This document shows, piece by piece, positions 26,484 through 36,610 of a stretch of 64,000 nt of DNA. The notes beneath the pieces are model-generated. The model ran no database searches and had not been told where the DNA came from. It worked only from the letters and a program-made list of their open reading frames with translations. This DNA comes from Agriterribacter humi (GTDB lineage Bacteria; Bacteroidota; Bacteroidia; Chitinophagales; Chitinophagaceae), in contig NZ_VOHQ01000006.1 of the NCBI RefSeq assembly GCF_009192765.1, positions 1-64,000 of the forward strand, read 5' to 3'. The number at the start of each line of letters is the position of its first letter. Within the stretch, counting starts at the first letter, position 1. A program made the translations under genes and the position numbers.

Positions 26484-27947
26484 ATGGCTACCAACGATAA
26501 TAACAAATTTCAGGCGGTTATTGCACACGCAAAAGAATATGGTTTTGTTTTTCAAAGCAGTGAAATTTATGACGGGCTCAGCGCCGTTTACGATTATGGT
26601 CCCTGGGGCAGCGAATTAAAGAAAAACATCCGCGATTACTGGTGGAAAAGCATGACCCAGTTGCATGAAAATATTGTGGGAATTGATGCGGCTATTTTTA
26701 TGCATCCCACCACCTGGAAAGCATCGGGGCACGTTGATAATTTCAGCGACCCTATGATTGATAATAAAGACAGCAAAAAAAGATACCGGGTAGATCATTT
26801 AATTGAAGCGCATGCGGAAACGCTGCCTAAAGAGGATGCTGAATCTTTGCTTGCTTCAATGGACAGGCTGCTGTCGGGAGATGATTTTACCGGGCTGAAA
26901 CAACTGATTGAAGATAATAAAATCAAATGCGCCATCAGCGGCACCGGCAACTGGACGGATATACGCCAGTTTAACCTTATGTTCAAAACCGAATTTGGGG
27001 CTGTAGCTTCCGAAAATGAGGGCGACAACATGGTTTACCTGCGCCCGGAAACGGCACAGGGCATTTTTGTAAACTTTTTGAATGTGCAAAAAACCGCCCG
27101 CATGAAAATTCCTTTTGGTATTGCACAAACCGGCAAAGCATTCAGAAATGAAATTGTGGCACGTCAGTTCATTTTCAGGATGAGGGAATTCGAGCAAATG
27201 GAAATGCAGTTCTTTGTGCGGCCTGGTACCGAAGGTGAATGGTATAAATACTGGAAGCAGGAAAGACTGCAATGGCATTTGAGTTTAGGAATGCCTGCGG
27301 AAAAATATCGCTATCACGATCATGTTAAATTGGCCCACTATGCTAAGGAGGCCTGCGATATAGAATTTGAATTTCCTATTGGATTTAAGGAGGTAGAAGG
27401 CATACACAGCAGGGGTGATTTTGATTTGAGCCAGCACCAGTTGTATAGTAAAAAGAAGCTGCAGTATTATGATAATGATATTGATGCAGCAACCGGAAAG
27501 CCTTATGGCAATTATGTTCCCTATGTAGTAGAAACATCCATTGGTTTAGACAGGATGTTTTTGTCTGTGCTCTCCAATGCTTACGAAGAAGAAGCGATAC
27601 CCAAAGAAGATGGTTCTTCCGACAGCCGCACCGTGTTGCGTATCCCTGCTAAAATAGCGCCTGTAAAACTGGCTATACTCCCTTTAACCAAAAAAGATGG
27701 CTTGCCCGAAATTGCCAGGGATATTATGAGGAACTGCCAGGATGAATTTTATTGCTTTTATGAAGAGAAGGATACCATTGGTAAGCGTTACCGCCGCATG
27801 GATGCCATAGGCACGCCGTTCTGCATAACTGTAGATCATCAAACCAAAGAAGACAATACTGTTACCATCCGTTACCGGGATACCATGACACAGGAAAGAC
27901 TGCCTATTGACAAAGTAAAGGAATTGGTGAAGGAAAAGATCAGGTAG
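26484..27947 (+). CDS. glyS: Glycine--tRNA ligase, single-chain class II type
   Basis: The 487-residue cytosolic synthetase charges tRNA-Gly. It is the homodimeric type: AKEYGFVFQSSEIYDGLSAVYDYGP at the start, FNLMFKTEFGA, VYLRPETAQGIFVNF (motif 2 entry), FGIAQTGKAFRNEI, FIFRMREFEQMEMQFF, and VVETSIGLDRMFL (motif 3). An anticodon-binding domain with KLAILPLTKKDGL begins near residue 395. Length is normal for this type; no separate beta subunit is needed. Monocistronic. Confidence 0.96.
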   Translation: MATNDNNKFQAVIAHAKEYGFVFQSSEIYDGLSAVYDYGPWGSELKKNIRDYWWKSMTQLHENIVGIDAAIFMHPTTWKASGHVDNFSDPMIDNKDSKKRYRVDHLIEAHAETLPKEDAESLLASMDRLLSGDDFTGLKQLIEDNKIKCAISGTGNWTDIRQFNLMFKTEFGAVASENEGDNMVYLRPETAQGIFVNFLNVQKTARMKIPFGIAQTGKAFRNEIVARQFIFRMREFEQMEMQFFVRPGTEGEWYKYWKQERLQWHLSLGMPAEKYRYHDHVKLAHYAKEACDIEFEFPIGFKEVEGIHSRGDFDLSQHQLYSKKKLQYYDNDIDAATGKPYGNYVPYVVETSIGLDRMFLSVLSNAYEEEAIPKEDGSSDSRTVLRIPAKIAPVKLAILPLTKKDGLPEIARDIMRNCQDEFYCFYEEKDTIGKRYRRMDAIGTPFCITVDHQTKEDNTVTIRYRDTMTQERLPIDKVKELVKEKIR

Positions 27948-27993
27948 AGAGAAGATAAAGGTGAGAGGTGAAAAGAGAGAAGTGAAAGAGCCA
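27947..27993 (+). repeat. GTGAGAGG-type word repeat after glyS
   Basis: Purine-rich words AGAGAGAAG, GGTGAGAGGTGAAAAGAG and AGAAGTGAAAGAG fill the 47 bases between two convergent genes. Same family as 16804-16866 and 41636-41674, but only one arm is present, so no hairpin forms. Confidence 0.5.
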
Positions 27994-27994
27994 T

Positions 27995-28576
27995 TTATTC
28001 ACGACTATCCATTTTCCTGATTGCCTGCCGTATAGATTGATCATTGATCATCACATCTTTTATTACAGCATCACCGTTTAGAATGCTTACTATCGCATAA
28101 GTTTTTTGGGTTGAATCCCTGGTGCTTTCACGGTACACCGTTTCTGCTTTGGGTGCTTTAAATTCATCCATATAAAATTCATCGAAAGGGTATTGCAGGT
28201 GAATGACTGCTGTATCCTTTTTCCTGTCAATATAGCTGATGGAAGCTTGTACATAATCGGGCGCTGCAAGTGGCTTTTGCTTTACTACATTTTTAATCTT
28301 CGCAAAGCCATCTCCGTCTTTTTCAAGCAGCACATATGCGTCGCCGTAATTGAAGAGGCCCGAATCGGGGGAAGTTGTTGTAAACGCATTTTCTTTGAAT
28401 GAAAGCGCAATATACCTTCCCTTAAAAGGATGTGACGGGTCAACAGGTTCGGTACGGAAATTGAAAATTTTTCCTTTTCGCAACACGGCTTCCTTATCCC
28501 ATATCATTTTTCCGGGCACAAACCATTGTACAATGGCAATAATGATAAATGCTCCAATTGCAAATTGTTTCATCAT
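27995..28576 (-). CDS. GDYXXLXY-like membrane-anchored protein
   Basis: The 193-residue product is counted from the ATG at 28576; an upstream in-frame TTG at 28594 overlaps the preceding gene and is less likely. A single hydrophobic helix is at 5-18, followed by a periplasmic domain. The family's name motif G-D-Y-x-x-L-x-Y is present only in altered form, K-G-R-Y-I-A-L-S-F (about residue 52-60). GDYXXLXY proteins usually sit beside DUF2157 proteins, as here, with a 4-base gap. Function of the pair is unknown. Confidence 0.72.
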   Translation of the reverse strand: MMKQFAIGAFIIIAIVQWFVPGKMIWDKEAVLRKGKIFNFRTEPVDPSHPFKGRYIALSFKENAFTTTSPDSGLFNYGDAYVLLEKDGDGFAKIKNVVKQKPLAAPDYVQASISYIDRKKDTAVIHLQYPFDEFYMDEFKAPKAETVYRESTRDSTQKTYAIVSILNGDAVIKDVMINDQSIRQAIRKMDSRE

Positions 28577-28580
28577 AAAA

Positions 28581-29891
28581 TTATTTTTTGACAATCGCTT
28601 TTCTTTTTTTAACCATCATATAATTGGCAGCGAAAAAGCCTGCACCTGTAATAAGAAAGAAAAATCCACGCCATATAAAAGGGATCTCATCATCGAAAAA
28701 GCGAAGAACTGCTAATGTCGCTATAATGAACAAGCCAAAATTTAATATACCCAGATGATCCTGCAAAGCTCCTTTATGAATGAAAAAAACAGCCAGGAAC
28801 AGTATCCACAGGTTGATGAACAGCACAGCAATATGAGGCAGGCTCCGGAACGCCAGCAACAATACAAGCAGAACAAAACCCGAAAAGCCCGTGGGATCGA
28901 AAATGATAGTTTTAGTAGTCCTGTAGCCTGATAGTACAAGCCACGCTGCAACGATAAGTATAGAAATAGTAACATATAGAAACGGAGAAAAATATATGGA
29001 TGGACGGTCAATGTCTGAATAACGGTAGGCATCTGTCCACGACCAGTCGAAGCTCCAGAACATAAGAATACAAATTGTTCCCAATGTTCCAACGATTAAA
29101 AAAGGATTGGCGAATAACTTTTGATTGCTAAAGCTTTCCAACCTGCCCAAAAGATAAAACACAGAAAACAAAGCAAGATATCCCGTAAATACCCATTCGG
29201 TTCTGTCTTGCCCACCGCTAAAACTTCCCAGTACAATTGTTACAGACAGCACCAACAACCAGTTGAGCAGATGAAAAAAGTTGCTTTCTTTTTTATGTGT
29301 CAAATAGGAGTAATAGTGAGGGATAACCAGGGCCAGCAAAAGCAAATAATAAAAAGGAACCGCATCATCCGGGTAGTTAAAATATTTTGTAGCGCAGGCG
29401 TACCAGGTAATGCCTGCAATGTATAGTAATGCCACTATGGAAGAAGGCAAAATATAAACAAGCGGTATGGTAAGCAGCATCCATGTTAGTAAAAAGTCGC
29501 TTATTGTACCGCTGATATGATAGGTTTGACTAATGAGTGATATGGAAGACGCAACAGCGAAGAACAGGATAACGCCCGCCGGTTCGCGCCAGGCGATATT
29601 GTTTTTCTTTTTAAGGAGCACATACAGGCATAGGCCCTGGCCAATTGCCAATGGCAGAAAAGCAAAAAAAGTTTTGGCTGTTCTTCCCAACTCATCCCAG
29701 TTGTGCGCCACTACCAGCACTATGCCCAGGCTAACCAGTAAAGCGCCCAAAATGTTAACCACTGCGGAGAACCTGTTGGGTCTGTCTTTCTCTCTGTGTT
29801 TATAGTAGTCAGCTATTTCCTGAGCCGTAACTTGGGTTATGATATTGGCGCCTACCAACTCATGCAGTTCTTTTACAAAAGATTTACTCAT
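28581..29891 (-). CDS. DUF2157 polytopic membrane protein
   Basis: The 436-residue protein has a short cytosolic N-terminus (ELHELVGANIITQVTAQEIADYY) of the DUF2157 type. Roughly twelve to fourteen hydrophobic helices follow, including NILGALLVSLGIVLVVAHNW, the typical first membrane unit with a terminal Asn-Trp. The C-terminus is basic. It forms a two-gene operon with the GDYXXLXY-like gene. Cell role is not established for the family. Confidence 0.82.
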   Translation of the reverse strand: MSKSFVKELHELVGANIITQVTAQEIADYYKHREKDRPNRFSAVVNILGALLVSLGIVLVVAHNWDELGRTAKTFFAFLPLAIGQGLCLYVLLKKKNNIAWREPAGVILFFAVASSISLISQTYHISGTISDFLLTWMLLTIPLVYILPSSIVALLYIAGITWYACATKYFNYPDDAVPFYYLLLLALVIPHYYSYLTHKKESNFFHLLNWLLVLSVTIVLGSFSGGQDRTEWVFTGYLALFSVFYLLGRLESFSNQKLFANPFLIVGTLGTICILMFWSFDWSWTDAYRYSDIDRPSIYFSPFLYVTISILIVAAWLVLSGYRTTKTIIFDPTGFSGFVLLVLLLAFRSLPHIAVLFINLWILFLAVFFIHKGALQDHLGILNFGLFIIATLAVLRFFDDEIPFIWRGFFFLITGAGFFAANYMMVKKRKAIVKK

Positions 29892-30111
29892 ACATTTCAG
29901 GGACTATATACCTTAAACGTAATAAAAAGCAGGAAATTTTTTGAATATTAAAATGGCCTTTAATATTTCCGGGGGAATTTGATGTTTAGTGGCAAGCGGG
30001 CTACCTATCGGGCAGTCGTGGCAAGTAAAGCCCAATACCAGCACGGCAGCTAAGTCCAAAATATCAATTGCTGTATTTGTATATAATATTACTTCAAATT
30101 GAAGTAGTGAT

Positions 30112-31485
30112 TTATTGTCTTATTTTCCCTTTTAATGCGTCTAATCTTTGAGCGATAACGTTTGAGGGCAACCACTGTTTTCCAATCATTACACCGGCAA
30201 TACTGGAGGTTTGCGTGATATCATTGAGCGGATTGCCATTCAACAATACAAGGTCGGAAACCGCACCCGGTTTAATTACACCTGACCCGGGATTATTAAA
30301 ATAGGCGCCGGCGTTTACGGTACTGGTTTGCAATACTTCAAAAGGCGTAAGTCCCGCATCGGCCATATATTTCAGCTCCTGGTGCAGTGAGAATCCCGGA
30401 ACATCAAAAACCTGGGGCGCATCGGAGCCGGATACAATACCAACATCATTATCGCTGCAGGCTTTCAGTATTTTTTTTCTCAATGCTATCAGCGCTACCG
30501 CCCCTGCAGAATCATACAATGGATCGGCCATGATATTGTTTTTTGCTTTCACCCAGTTGTTTAAAACAGACTCATTCATGTATACCATTTCCGGGTCTTT
30601 GCTGAAAGCTTCAGCCGTTCTCAAAGGGGTAAACCATCTTTCGGGCAATGCTTCTGTAGGCACAACCCAAATATTATGCTGTTTAAGGGCTTTAACGAGG
30701 GTATCTATTTTTGAAAGATCGGCCTGGCGGGCAATGTGCAGGCCAAACAAGCCCCTTTTATGTTCCGGTATTTTTTCTATGCCCGGTACCAGGCTTTCTA
30801 CAAAACCGTCCATATGATCAACGGAGGCATAACCGGCAGCAATGGCATTCCATATGCCTACATCGTAGGAAACGTGTCCTGCAAAAGGAATGTTTACTTC
30901 CTTAGCCGTTTTTACTATAGCGTTAAAATTTTCGGGAGTAAGTCCTGGTAAAAGTTTAAGCAGGTCATATCCTTCATTTTTGTATTTTCTTACAAGGCTG
31001 TCCGCGTCTTTTACTGATTTTACCGTACCGCCCGATAAGCCCGGAGCGGCCGCGTAAAAATGCGGGCCTGTTATTTCTCCTTTTGATAGCTGCGCTTTTA
31101 ATTCGAGATGCACAGGATCGCCAAGCATACCACGAATGGTTGTAACCCCGTTCAATACAAACAGTTCCAGCATATCCTTCATTGCGGCTGTATCTTCTCC
31201 ACGGGGCATATGTGCATGCATTTCTGCCAATCCGGGTATAAGAAATTTACCCACACCATCAATGATCAAAACTTCTTTACCAGGTTCCTTTTCTGCAGTT
31301 GGTCCTATATGTGTAATTTTTCCGTCAGCAACAAATACATCCTGGTTTTCAAGCACTGTTTCTTTGTTCATAGGGATCACAGACACGTTTTGTATTACAA
31401 ACACGCCTGCAACAGGGCTATCCGTTGGACCAGAGTTACATGCAAACAAAAGCAGTCCTGCCCATAAAAGAAATCCATTTTTCAT
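30112..31485 (-). CDS. Amidohydrolase-family lipoprotein
   Basis: The 457-residue product has a lipoprotein signal (LLLFAC, lipid Cys at 16). A metal-dependent TIM barrel follows, with ligands visible as MHAHMP (His pair after strand 1), DLLKLLPG (Lys that may be carboxylated), FAGHVSYD, SVDHMDGF, and the late Asp in SGSDAPQ. FEVLQTSTVNAGAYF and SDLVLLNGNPLNDI are typical of imidazolonepropionase/prolidase-like amidohydrolases. Location is likely outer-membrane or periplasmic by lipid anchor. Substrate is not predictable. Alone, with 143 bases to the divergent gene. Confidence 0.85.
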   Translation of the reverse strand: MKNGFLLWAGLLLFACNSGPTDSPVAGVFVIQNVSVIPMNKETVLENQDVFVADGKITHIGPTAEKEPGKEVLIIDGVGKFLIPGLAEMHAHMPRGEDTAAMKDMLELFVLNGVTTIRGMLGDPVHLELKAQLSKGEITGPHFYAAAPGLSGGTVKSVKDADSLVRKYKNEGYDLLKLLPGLTPENFNAIVKTAKEVNIPFAGHVSYDVGIWNAIAAGYASVDHMDGFVESLVPGIEKIPEHKRGLFGLHIARQADLSKIDTLVKALKQHNIWVVPTEALPERWFTPLRTAEAFSKDPEMVYMNESVLNNWVKAKNNIMADPLYDSAGAVALIALRKKILKACSDNDVGIVSGSDAPQVFDVPGFSLHQELKYMADAGLTPFEVLQTSTVNAGAYFNNPGSGVIKPGAVSDLVLLNGNPLNDITQTSSIAGVMIGKQWLPSNVIAQRLDALKGKIRQ

Positions 31486-31628
31486 ATTAAGCTATTTATG
31501 AGGTGCTGCAATAAAGATAGATAATAAAGATTACATCTCTCTTGCCCTGAACATAAGAAAAAGGCTGAAATCTTCCGCTATTTTAAGTGTATTGATGCCG
31601 TACCTTTAGAAATCAAAGGATATGCATT

Positions 31629-33542
31629 ATGAGATATGTCATAAGCTGCTTCATCATTATTTTCTGCACTGCTTATATACAGGCGCAGCCTACACAAAAG
31701 CCTCCCTTACACGGTAAACACTGGATGGCCATTACGGGTAAGCCTTTGGCTGCTACAGCAGGCGCCGCTATATTTCAGCGGGGTGGCAATGCGGTGGATG
31801 CCGCCTGTGCCATGCTTGCCGCAACCTGCACCATGTGGGATGTATTGAGCTGGGGCGGCGAAACACAGGCGCTGATCTACAATCCCAAAACAGGAAAAGT
31901 GATTGGGATCAATGCGCTGGGCGTGGCGCCAACAGGGGCAACACCTGCTTTCTTTAAAAGCAAAGGCATGGATTTTCCTCCTGAATATGGGCCCTTAGCT
32001 GCGGTTACTCCCGGTACGCCTGGCGGATTGTGTACCATGCTTGCAGAATACGGCACAATGAGTTTGAAAGAAGTGCTGGGGCCTGCAATGGAAATGGCGG
32101 CAGGCTATGCTATGGAAGCGCAAACTGCCAATAGTATAGAAAGAAACAAGGAGCGCATTAAGCAATGGCCTTATTCAAAAAAAGTTTTTCTGCCGCACGC
32201 CGGTGAAAAACGTGAAGCGCCGGAAGCAGGCGAAGTTTTTGTGCAAAAAGATCTGTTGCAAACCCTGCAAAAGCTGGTAGAAGCGGAACAGCAGGCGCTG
32301 AAGAAGAAAAGGAGCAGGAAGGAAGCGATATACGCGGCATACGACCGCTTTTATAAAGGAGATATCGGGGCCGAATTTGCAAGAGGATGCAGGGAGCAGG
32401 GCGGGTTGATCACCACTGAAGACCTGGCGAAATGGACTGTGAAAACAGAGGAACCCTTAGTAGTAAATTACAAAGGTATAGAAGTGTATAAGTTACCGCA
32501 GTGGACACAGGGCCCGGTTATGCTGCAGGCATTGAACATCCTGGAAAATTTTGACCTGAAAAGTATGGGGTATAATTCTGCTAACTACATACATACCATA
32601 ACACAGGCCATGCAGCTATCCTTCGCCGACAGGGATTTTTATTATGGTGATCCTTATTTCCCACCGGAAGAGCCTATGAAAGGATTATTGTCGAAAGATT
32701 ATGCAAAAGAAAGAGCCCAACTCATTCATCCCGGGTACAACAATGCCAATGCGGGCCCGGGCAATCCCTATGTTTATGAAAAAAGGTCCAATCCTTATCT
32801 TAACATAATGAACAAAAGAGGATTTATTACCGATACAACGAAGAGCCGTAATTCAGATGAATTTATGCCTGCACACGATGCCACAACATCTGTGCAATCT
32901 TTTTCTTCACCGGAAGAAACAGCGGTGTATAAAGACAGGTTATGGCGGGGCACTACTTCAATAGAAGCTGCCGATGCGGAAGGCTGGGTGGTATCTGTAA
33001 CGCCCAGTGGCGGCTGGATACCAGCGTGTATTGCCGGCAATACGGGCATGGGTATGAGCCAGCGTATGCAGAGCTTTATTTGCGACAGTACATTAAATCC
33101 CTTTAATTTAGTGGCGCCGGGCAAACGTCCAAGGGTAACGCTAACGCCTACCCTTGCATTGATGGACGGGAAACCGTACTTGTCGTTTGCTGTGCAGGGC
33201 GGCGATACACAGGATCAGAATTTACTGCAATTTTTTTTAAACATTGTTGAATTTGGTATGACGGTGCAGGAAGCTACCGAAGCAGCCAATGTAAATACCA
33301 ACCAGCTATGGTTATCGCTCGGCGGAACCAGCAATGCCGACCGAAAGCCACGTTCAGGCAGTTTGTTGCTCAACAGCAATACCCCTTCATGGATAAGAAA
33401 AGAACTCACGCAAAAAGGATACAGACTCAGCTTCGATGACCGTACTTCCGGTCCCATCAATGCTATTTATTTCGACTGGAAGCATAAAACACTATGGGGC
33501 GGCAGCAGCAACCATGGTGAGGATTATGGAATTGGATGGTGA
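31629..33542 (+). CDS. ggt: Gamma-glutamyltransferase
   Basis: The 637-residue secreted protein has a signal peptide (cleavage after QA near 19) and the GGT fold: GGNAVDAACAMLAATC, GTPGGLCTMLAEYG, then the autoprocessing site R-G-T442-T443-S444 before IEAADAEGWVVSVT. T442 is the expected nucleophile generated on cleavage into large and small subunits. The usual third residue His is Ser here. PRVTLTPTLALMDGKP and GGDTQDQNLLQ in the small subunit match. It breaks down glutathione or other gamma-glutamyl compounds in the periplasm. Confidence 0.88.
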   Translation: MRYVISCFIIIFCTAYIQAQPTQKPPLHGKHWMAITGKPLAATAGAAIFQRGGNAVDAACAMLAATCTMWDVLSWGGETQALIYNPKTGKVIGINALGVAPTGATPAFFKSKGMDFPPEYGPLAAVTPGTPGGLCTMLAEYGTMSLKEVLGPAMEMAAGYAMEAQTANSIERNKERIKQWPYSKKVFLPHAGEKREAPEAGEVFVQKDLLQTLQKLVEAEQQALKKKRSRKEAIYAAYDRFYKGDIGAEFARGCREQGGLITTEDLAKWTVKTEEPLVVNYKGIEVYKLPQWTQGPVMLQALNILENFDLKSMGYNSANYIHTITQAMQLSFADRDFYYGDPYFPPEEPMKGLLSKDYAKERAQLIHPGYNNANAGPGNPYVYEKRSNPYLNIMNKRGFITDTTKSRNSDEFMPAHDATTSVQSFSSPEETAVYKDRLWRGTTSIEAADAEGWVVSVTPSGGWIPACIAGNTGMGMSQRMQSFICDSTLNPFNLVAPGKRPRVTLTPTLALMDGKPYLSFAVQGGDTQDQNLLQFFLNIVEFGMTVQEATEAANVNTNQLWLSLGGTSNADRKPRSGSLLLNSNTPSWIRKELTQKGYRLSFDDRTSGPINAIYFDWKHKTLWGGSSNHGEDYGIGW

Positions 33543-33650
33543 TGAGATGCAGGGTGCAGGTTACAAGTTCCAGGGTGCAGGTTACAGGGTGCAAGGTTAC
33601 AGGGTGAAACTTGCGGGGTATATGTTACAGGGCGCAGGTCGCAAGGTTGG
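33541..33650 (+). repeat. Tandem GGTTGCAGG/GGTTACAGGG word tract
   Basis: About 100 bases of degenerate GCAGGGT and AGGTTACAGG words lie between the convergent ggt and TonB receptor genes. Related words form the hairpin at 26348-26405. Bacteroidota genomes often carry such heptamer tracts. No coding role. Confidence 0.7.
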
Positions 33651-33676
33651 CGTCACAATAAACTATAAACGACAAA

Positions 33677-35605
33677 CTATAAATCCTTCCTGTTCCATTG
33701 CCATTTTACCCCCCCCATCAGCCACCTGCCGGGCATGGGAGAACCTAACAAATCGCTGTATTGCCTGTCGAAAATATTATCTGCCTGTATAAAAACGGAT
33801 AATGCTTTTTGGAAAAATGCATAATCCAATTTGGCATTCATTATAAAATAATCGGGAGTAATGCTGGCATGAATAGCAGAAGCAAATTGCTCCTGCCTCT
33901 TTTTGTATAAGCCATTAATGCTTGCAGTGAAATTATGGCACTGGTAAACAACAGAAAAATTGGTAAGAAATTTGGCGTGCGAAGAAATGTAAAAAGAGGG
34001 AACCGTATCGCTGCTTTTGCTGTTGAGCCATACTAAGCCGGCAGATGCGGTAATGCTTTGCTTTTCATTCAATGTATGTATATATTGGAGATCCGTTTCA
34101 AAACCTGAAGTATTTACCGTAGCAATATTCTTTGCCAAAGCATACACACCTGCAGGTGAAAGGTTGTCTTTCCTTGGCATGTCGCTATAAGGTGTGGTGC
34201 TGTAATCAATGAGCCGTTGATGAAAGCGCTGAAAAAAAGTAGCGGAAACTTTTAGCTTGTCCTGTAAAAACCAGTCGGCACCCGCTTCATAGCTGAACGA
34301 CCTTTCCGCTTTAAGCCCGGGGTTGCCTATTCTTCCGCTTGTAACAAGTTCCTTATTGTAGTTATTGTATCGTTCCGTAAAATCGGCATCCCTGATGGTT
34401 TTGCCCGCGCTGCCCCGCAATTGCCATTGCCGTATTTTGTAGGAAAGATCAAGCTGTGGCACGAGTTCGGCCGGAATTTTTTCAAACAGTGCCAATTGCA
34501 CGGAAGGGCGAACTAAAAAATGTTCTGCAATTTGTTGCGAAACAGAAACAAAGGGTGACGCCATATACAAAGAGTGATTGCCCCTGTCGTTTGAACGGAT
34601 TGTTTTTTGCTGGTAGTTCAACCCGGTAACCAGCATTGTTTTTGTGCTTAACTGATTTTGATACAGGAGAAGCGCCTGGAATAATTTCGAAATATTTTTA
34701 TTGGCTGCTGAGCTGCTGTTGTAGTTGAAATTATCATTTACCGATTTAAAGCCTGCATCTATGGAAAGACTTTGTTTTTGGGTATGATAGCCAATCCTTA
34801 CCTGGTTCCACAAAGAAGATACTTGTTCTGTTGCGGTATCAGACAAAAAACTGGTATAGAAATTTTGTGCTGCAAAGTCGCGGTTATCGTATGCCGTGCG
34901 GTATGCAATATTCCATTTGGAGTTAAAATGATAATTGGCAGAAAGCGATGCTGTAGTATTATGAAAAAATCCCTTTGTGCCTCTTTGCTGTACACCACCG
35001 GCATTATTGGTTAATACGCCACCGCCAACGCTGAGGTTGTTTTTGCTGTAAAAAAAACCGGCATCGGCATTTAAAAAACCGTATTCGCCTGCGGAAATGC
35101 CTGCCGAAATATTTGTTTTCTCCTGGTTTTGTTTAGCGGCAAATGATTTGGTGATAATATTGATTACGCCACCTACCGCATCGGCGCCATGAATGGCGGA
35201 AGAGGCCCCTTTTAAAATTTCAATCCTTTCTATTTCAGACGGCGCAATGGGGATATAGCTGTTAAAGTGCCCGGTATTGGGGTCATTCAGCCGCATGCCG
35301 TCTAATATTATCAATACCTGCTGAAAAGTGCCGCCACGCAATACAATATCACTCTGGGAACCCATAGGACCTCTTGCCTGAATTTCCACCCCAGGTACAT
35401 AGCGGAGCAGCTCATCCAACGAATGCACAGGTAAATTTTTAATGCGCTCTCCCTTTAGTATGGTAATATTTCTTCCGGTTTCGGAAGCTCTTTTCTGGCT
35501 TAAAGTAGCGGTTACAGTAATGGGGTCTAATTCTATTTCCTGTGCATGGGTAAAGGAAACAGTTATGAGAAAAATTGCAGTAAGTACTTTGGTAATGGTA
35601 TTCAT
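33677..35605 (-). CDS. TonB-dependent receptor, BtuB-like
   Basis: The 642-residue outer-membrane receptor is read from the ATG at 35605, the start of a clear signal peptide (MNTITKVLTAIFLITVSFTHA). An upstream in-frame start at 35734 would add 43 residues before it and is rejected. The plug has LDELLRYVPGVEIQARGPMG, a DIVLRGGTFQQVLIILDGMR box and IERIEILKGASSAIHGADAVGGVINI. The barrel ends in the Bacteroidota C-terminal form WQWNRKDL. The plug and barrel length resemble vitamin B12 or metal-chelate receptors of the BtuB type. No carboxypeptidase-regulatory domain is present. Ligand unknown. Confidence 0.85.
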   Translation of the reverse strand: MNTITKVLTAIFLITVSFTHAQEIELDPITVTATLSQKRASETGRNITILKGERIKNLPVHSLDELLRYVPGVEIQARGPMGSQSDIVLRGGTFQQVLIILDGMRLNDPNTGHFNSYIPIAPSEIERIEILKGASSAIHGADAVGGVINIITKSFAAKQNQEKTNISAGISAGEYGFLNADAGFFYSKNNLSVGGGVLTNNAGGVQQRGTKGFFHNTTASLSANYHFNSKWNIAYRTAYDNRDFAAQNFYTSFLSDTATEQVSSLWNQVRIGYHTQKQSLSIDAGFKSVNDNFNYNSSSAANKNISKLFQALLLYQNQLSTKTMLVTGLNYQQKTIRSNDRGNHSLYMASPFVSVSQQIAEHFLVRPSVQLALFEKIPAELVPQLDLSYKIRQWQLRGSAGKTIRDADFTERYNNYNKELVTSGRIGNPGLKAERSFSYEAGADWFLQDKLKVSATFFQRFHQRLIDYSTTPYSDMPRKDNLSPAGVYALAKNIATVNTSGFETDLQYIHTLNEKQSITASAGLVWLNSKSSDTVPSFYISSHAKFLTNFSVVYQCHNFTASINGLYKKRQEQFASAIHASITPDYFIMNAKLDYAFFQKALSVFIQADNIFDRQYSDLLGSPMPGRWLMGGVKWQWNRKDL

Positions 35606-35771
35606 ATGTGGCGCAAAAATAGTGAAATGAACGAATAGTTTATCTAAACGATATTGTATACAAATGCAGGCACAGGTAAAGTTCAAAATAAATACAACAG
35701 ATGCATTTGGAAGCACAGGATATAAATGATCCATCTTTATACAGGCCTGTTTATTTTGAATTTACTCCGGC

Positions 35772-35779
35772 TATCTTTG
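35772..35779 (+). promoter_or_regulatory. TAnnTTTG element four bases before the trmD ATG
   Basis: TATCTTTG at 35772-35779 followed by CATT and the ATG at 35784. TTTG at 35755-35758 is 13 bases upstream, shorter than the usual spacing. Leaderless or nearly leaderless start expected. Confidence 0.45.
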
Positions 35780-35783
35780 CATT

Positions 35784-36473
35784 ATGCATATAGATATTAT
35801 TTCCGTATTGCCGGAATTACTGGAAAGCCCGTTTGCGCATTCTATAATGAAGCGGGCCCGGGACAAAGGTTTGCTGAATGTGGAAGTGCATCATTTGCGG
35901 CAGTGGGCAGTAAACGCTTACGGACAGGTAGATGATTACCAGTACGGGGGTGGCGCAGGTATGGTAATGATGTGTGAACCCTTAGTGAATGCCATTGAAC
36001 AGCTATCCAAAAACAGAACATATGATGAAGTCATTTATCTCACTCCTGACGGAGAGCAGTTTAATCAAAAAACAGCCAATCAACTTTCTTTGCAGCAAAA
36101 CCTGTTGCTGATCTGTGGCCATTACAAAGGGATTGACGAAAGAGTGCGCGAGCATTATGTGACAAAAGAAATTTCAATAGGCGATTATGTGCTAAGTGGC
36201 GGAGAGCTGCCTGCTGCCATATTGGTAGATGCTGTTGGACGCCTGCTGCCGGGCGTTTTGAATGATGAGACTTCTGCATTGTTTGATTCATTCCAGGATA
36301 ATTTATTGGCCCCGCCGGTATATACACGTCCTGCCGAATACAGGGGCTGGAAGGTGCCGGAAATTTTGCTGAGCGGCGATCCAAAGAAAATAGCCGACTG
36401 GCGTTATGAGATGGCTTTACAAAGAACCAAAGAAAGAAGACCGGATTTGGATGAGAAAGAAAACGATCTTTAA
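35784..36473 (+). CDS. trmD: tRNA (guanine37-N1)-methyltransferase
   Basis: The 229-residue cytosolic SPOUT enzyme methylates G37 of tRNAs with CCN and similar codons, using AdoMet. Motifs: [25 protein letters not shown] (1-25), [39 protein letters not shown] (knot), and [28 protein letters not shown]. Length is normal. In many bacteria trmD follows rpsP and rimM; here it is alone, some 16 kb away from them. Confidence 0.96.
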   Translation: MHIDIISVLPELLESPFAHSIMKRARDKGLLNVEVHHLRQWAVNAYGQVDDYQYGGGAGMVMMCEPLVNAIEQLSKNRTYDEVIYLTPDGEQFNQKTANQLSLQQNLLLICGHYKGIDERVREHYVTKEISIGDYVLSGGELPAAILVDAVGRLLPGVLNDETSALFDSFQDNLLAPPVYTRPAEYRGWKVPEILLSGDPKKIADWRYEMALQRTKERRPDLDEKENDL

Positions 36474-36610
36474 ATACTGAAAAGCGTTTATACAAAGGCG
36501 GTGTAAAGCATTTCAGTTAAGCATAGCATTTTTGAATTAAAAAATGTAAAGATTACATTGATGAAGGTGCTATCAGCCGTTTAACTAAAATGTATGGTTA
36601 ACTTTCAGGC

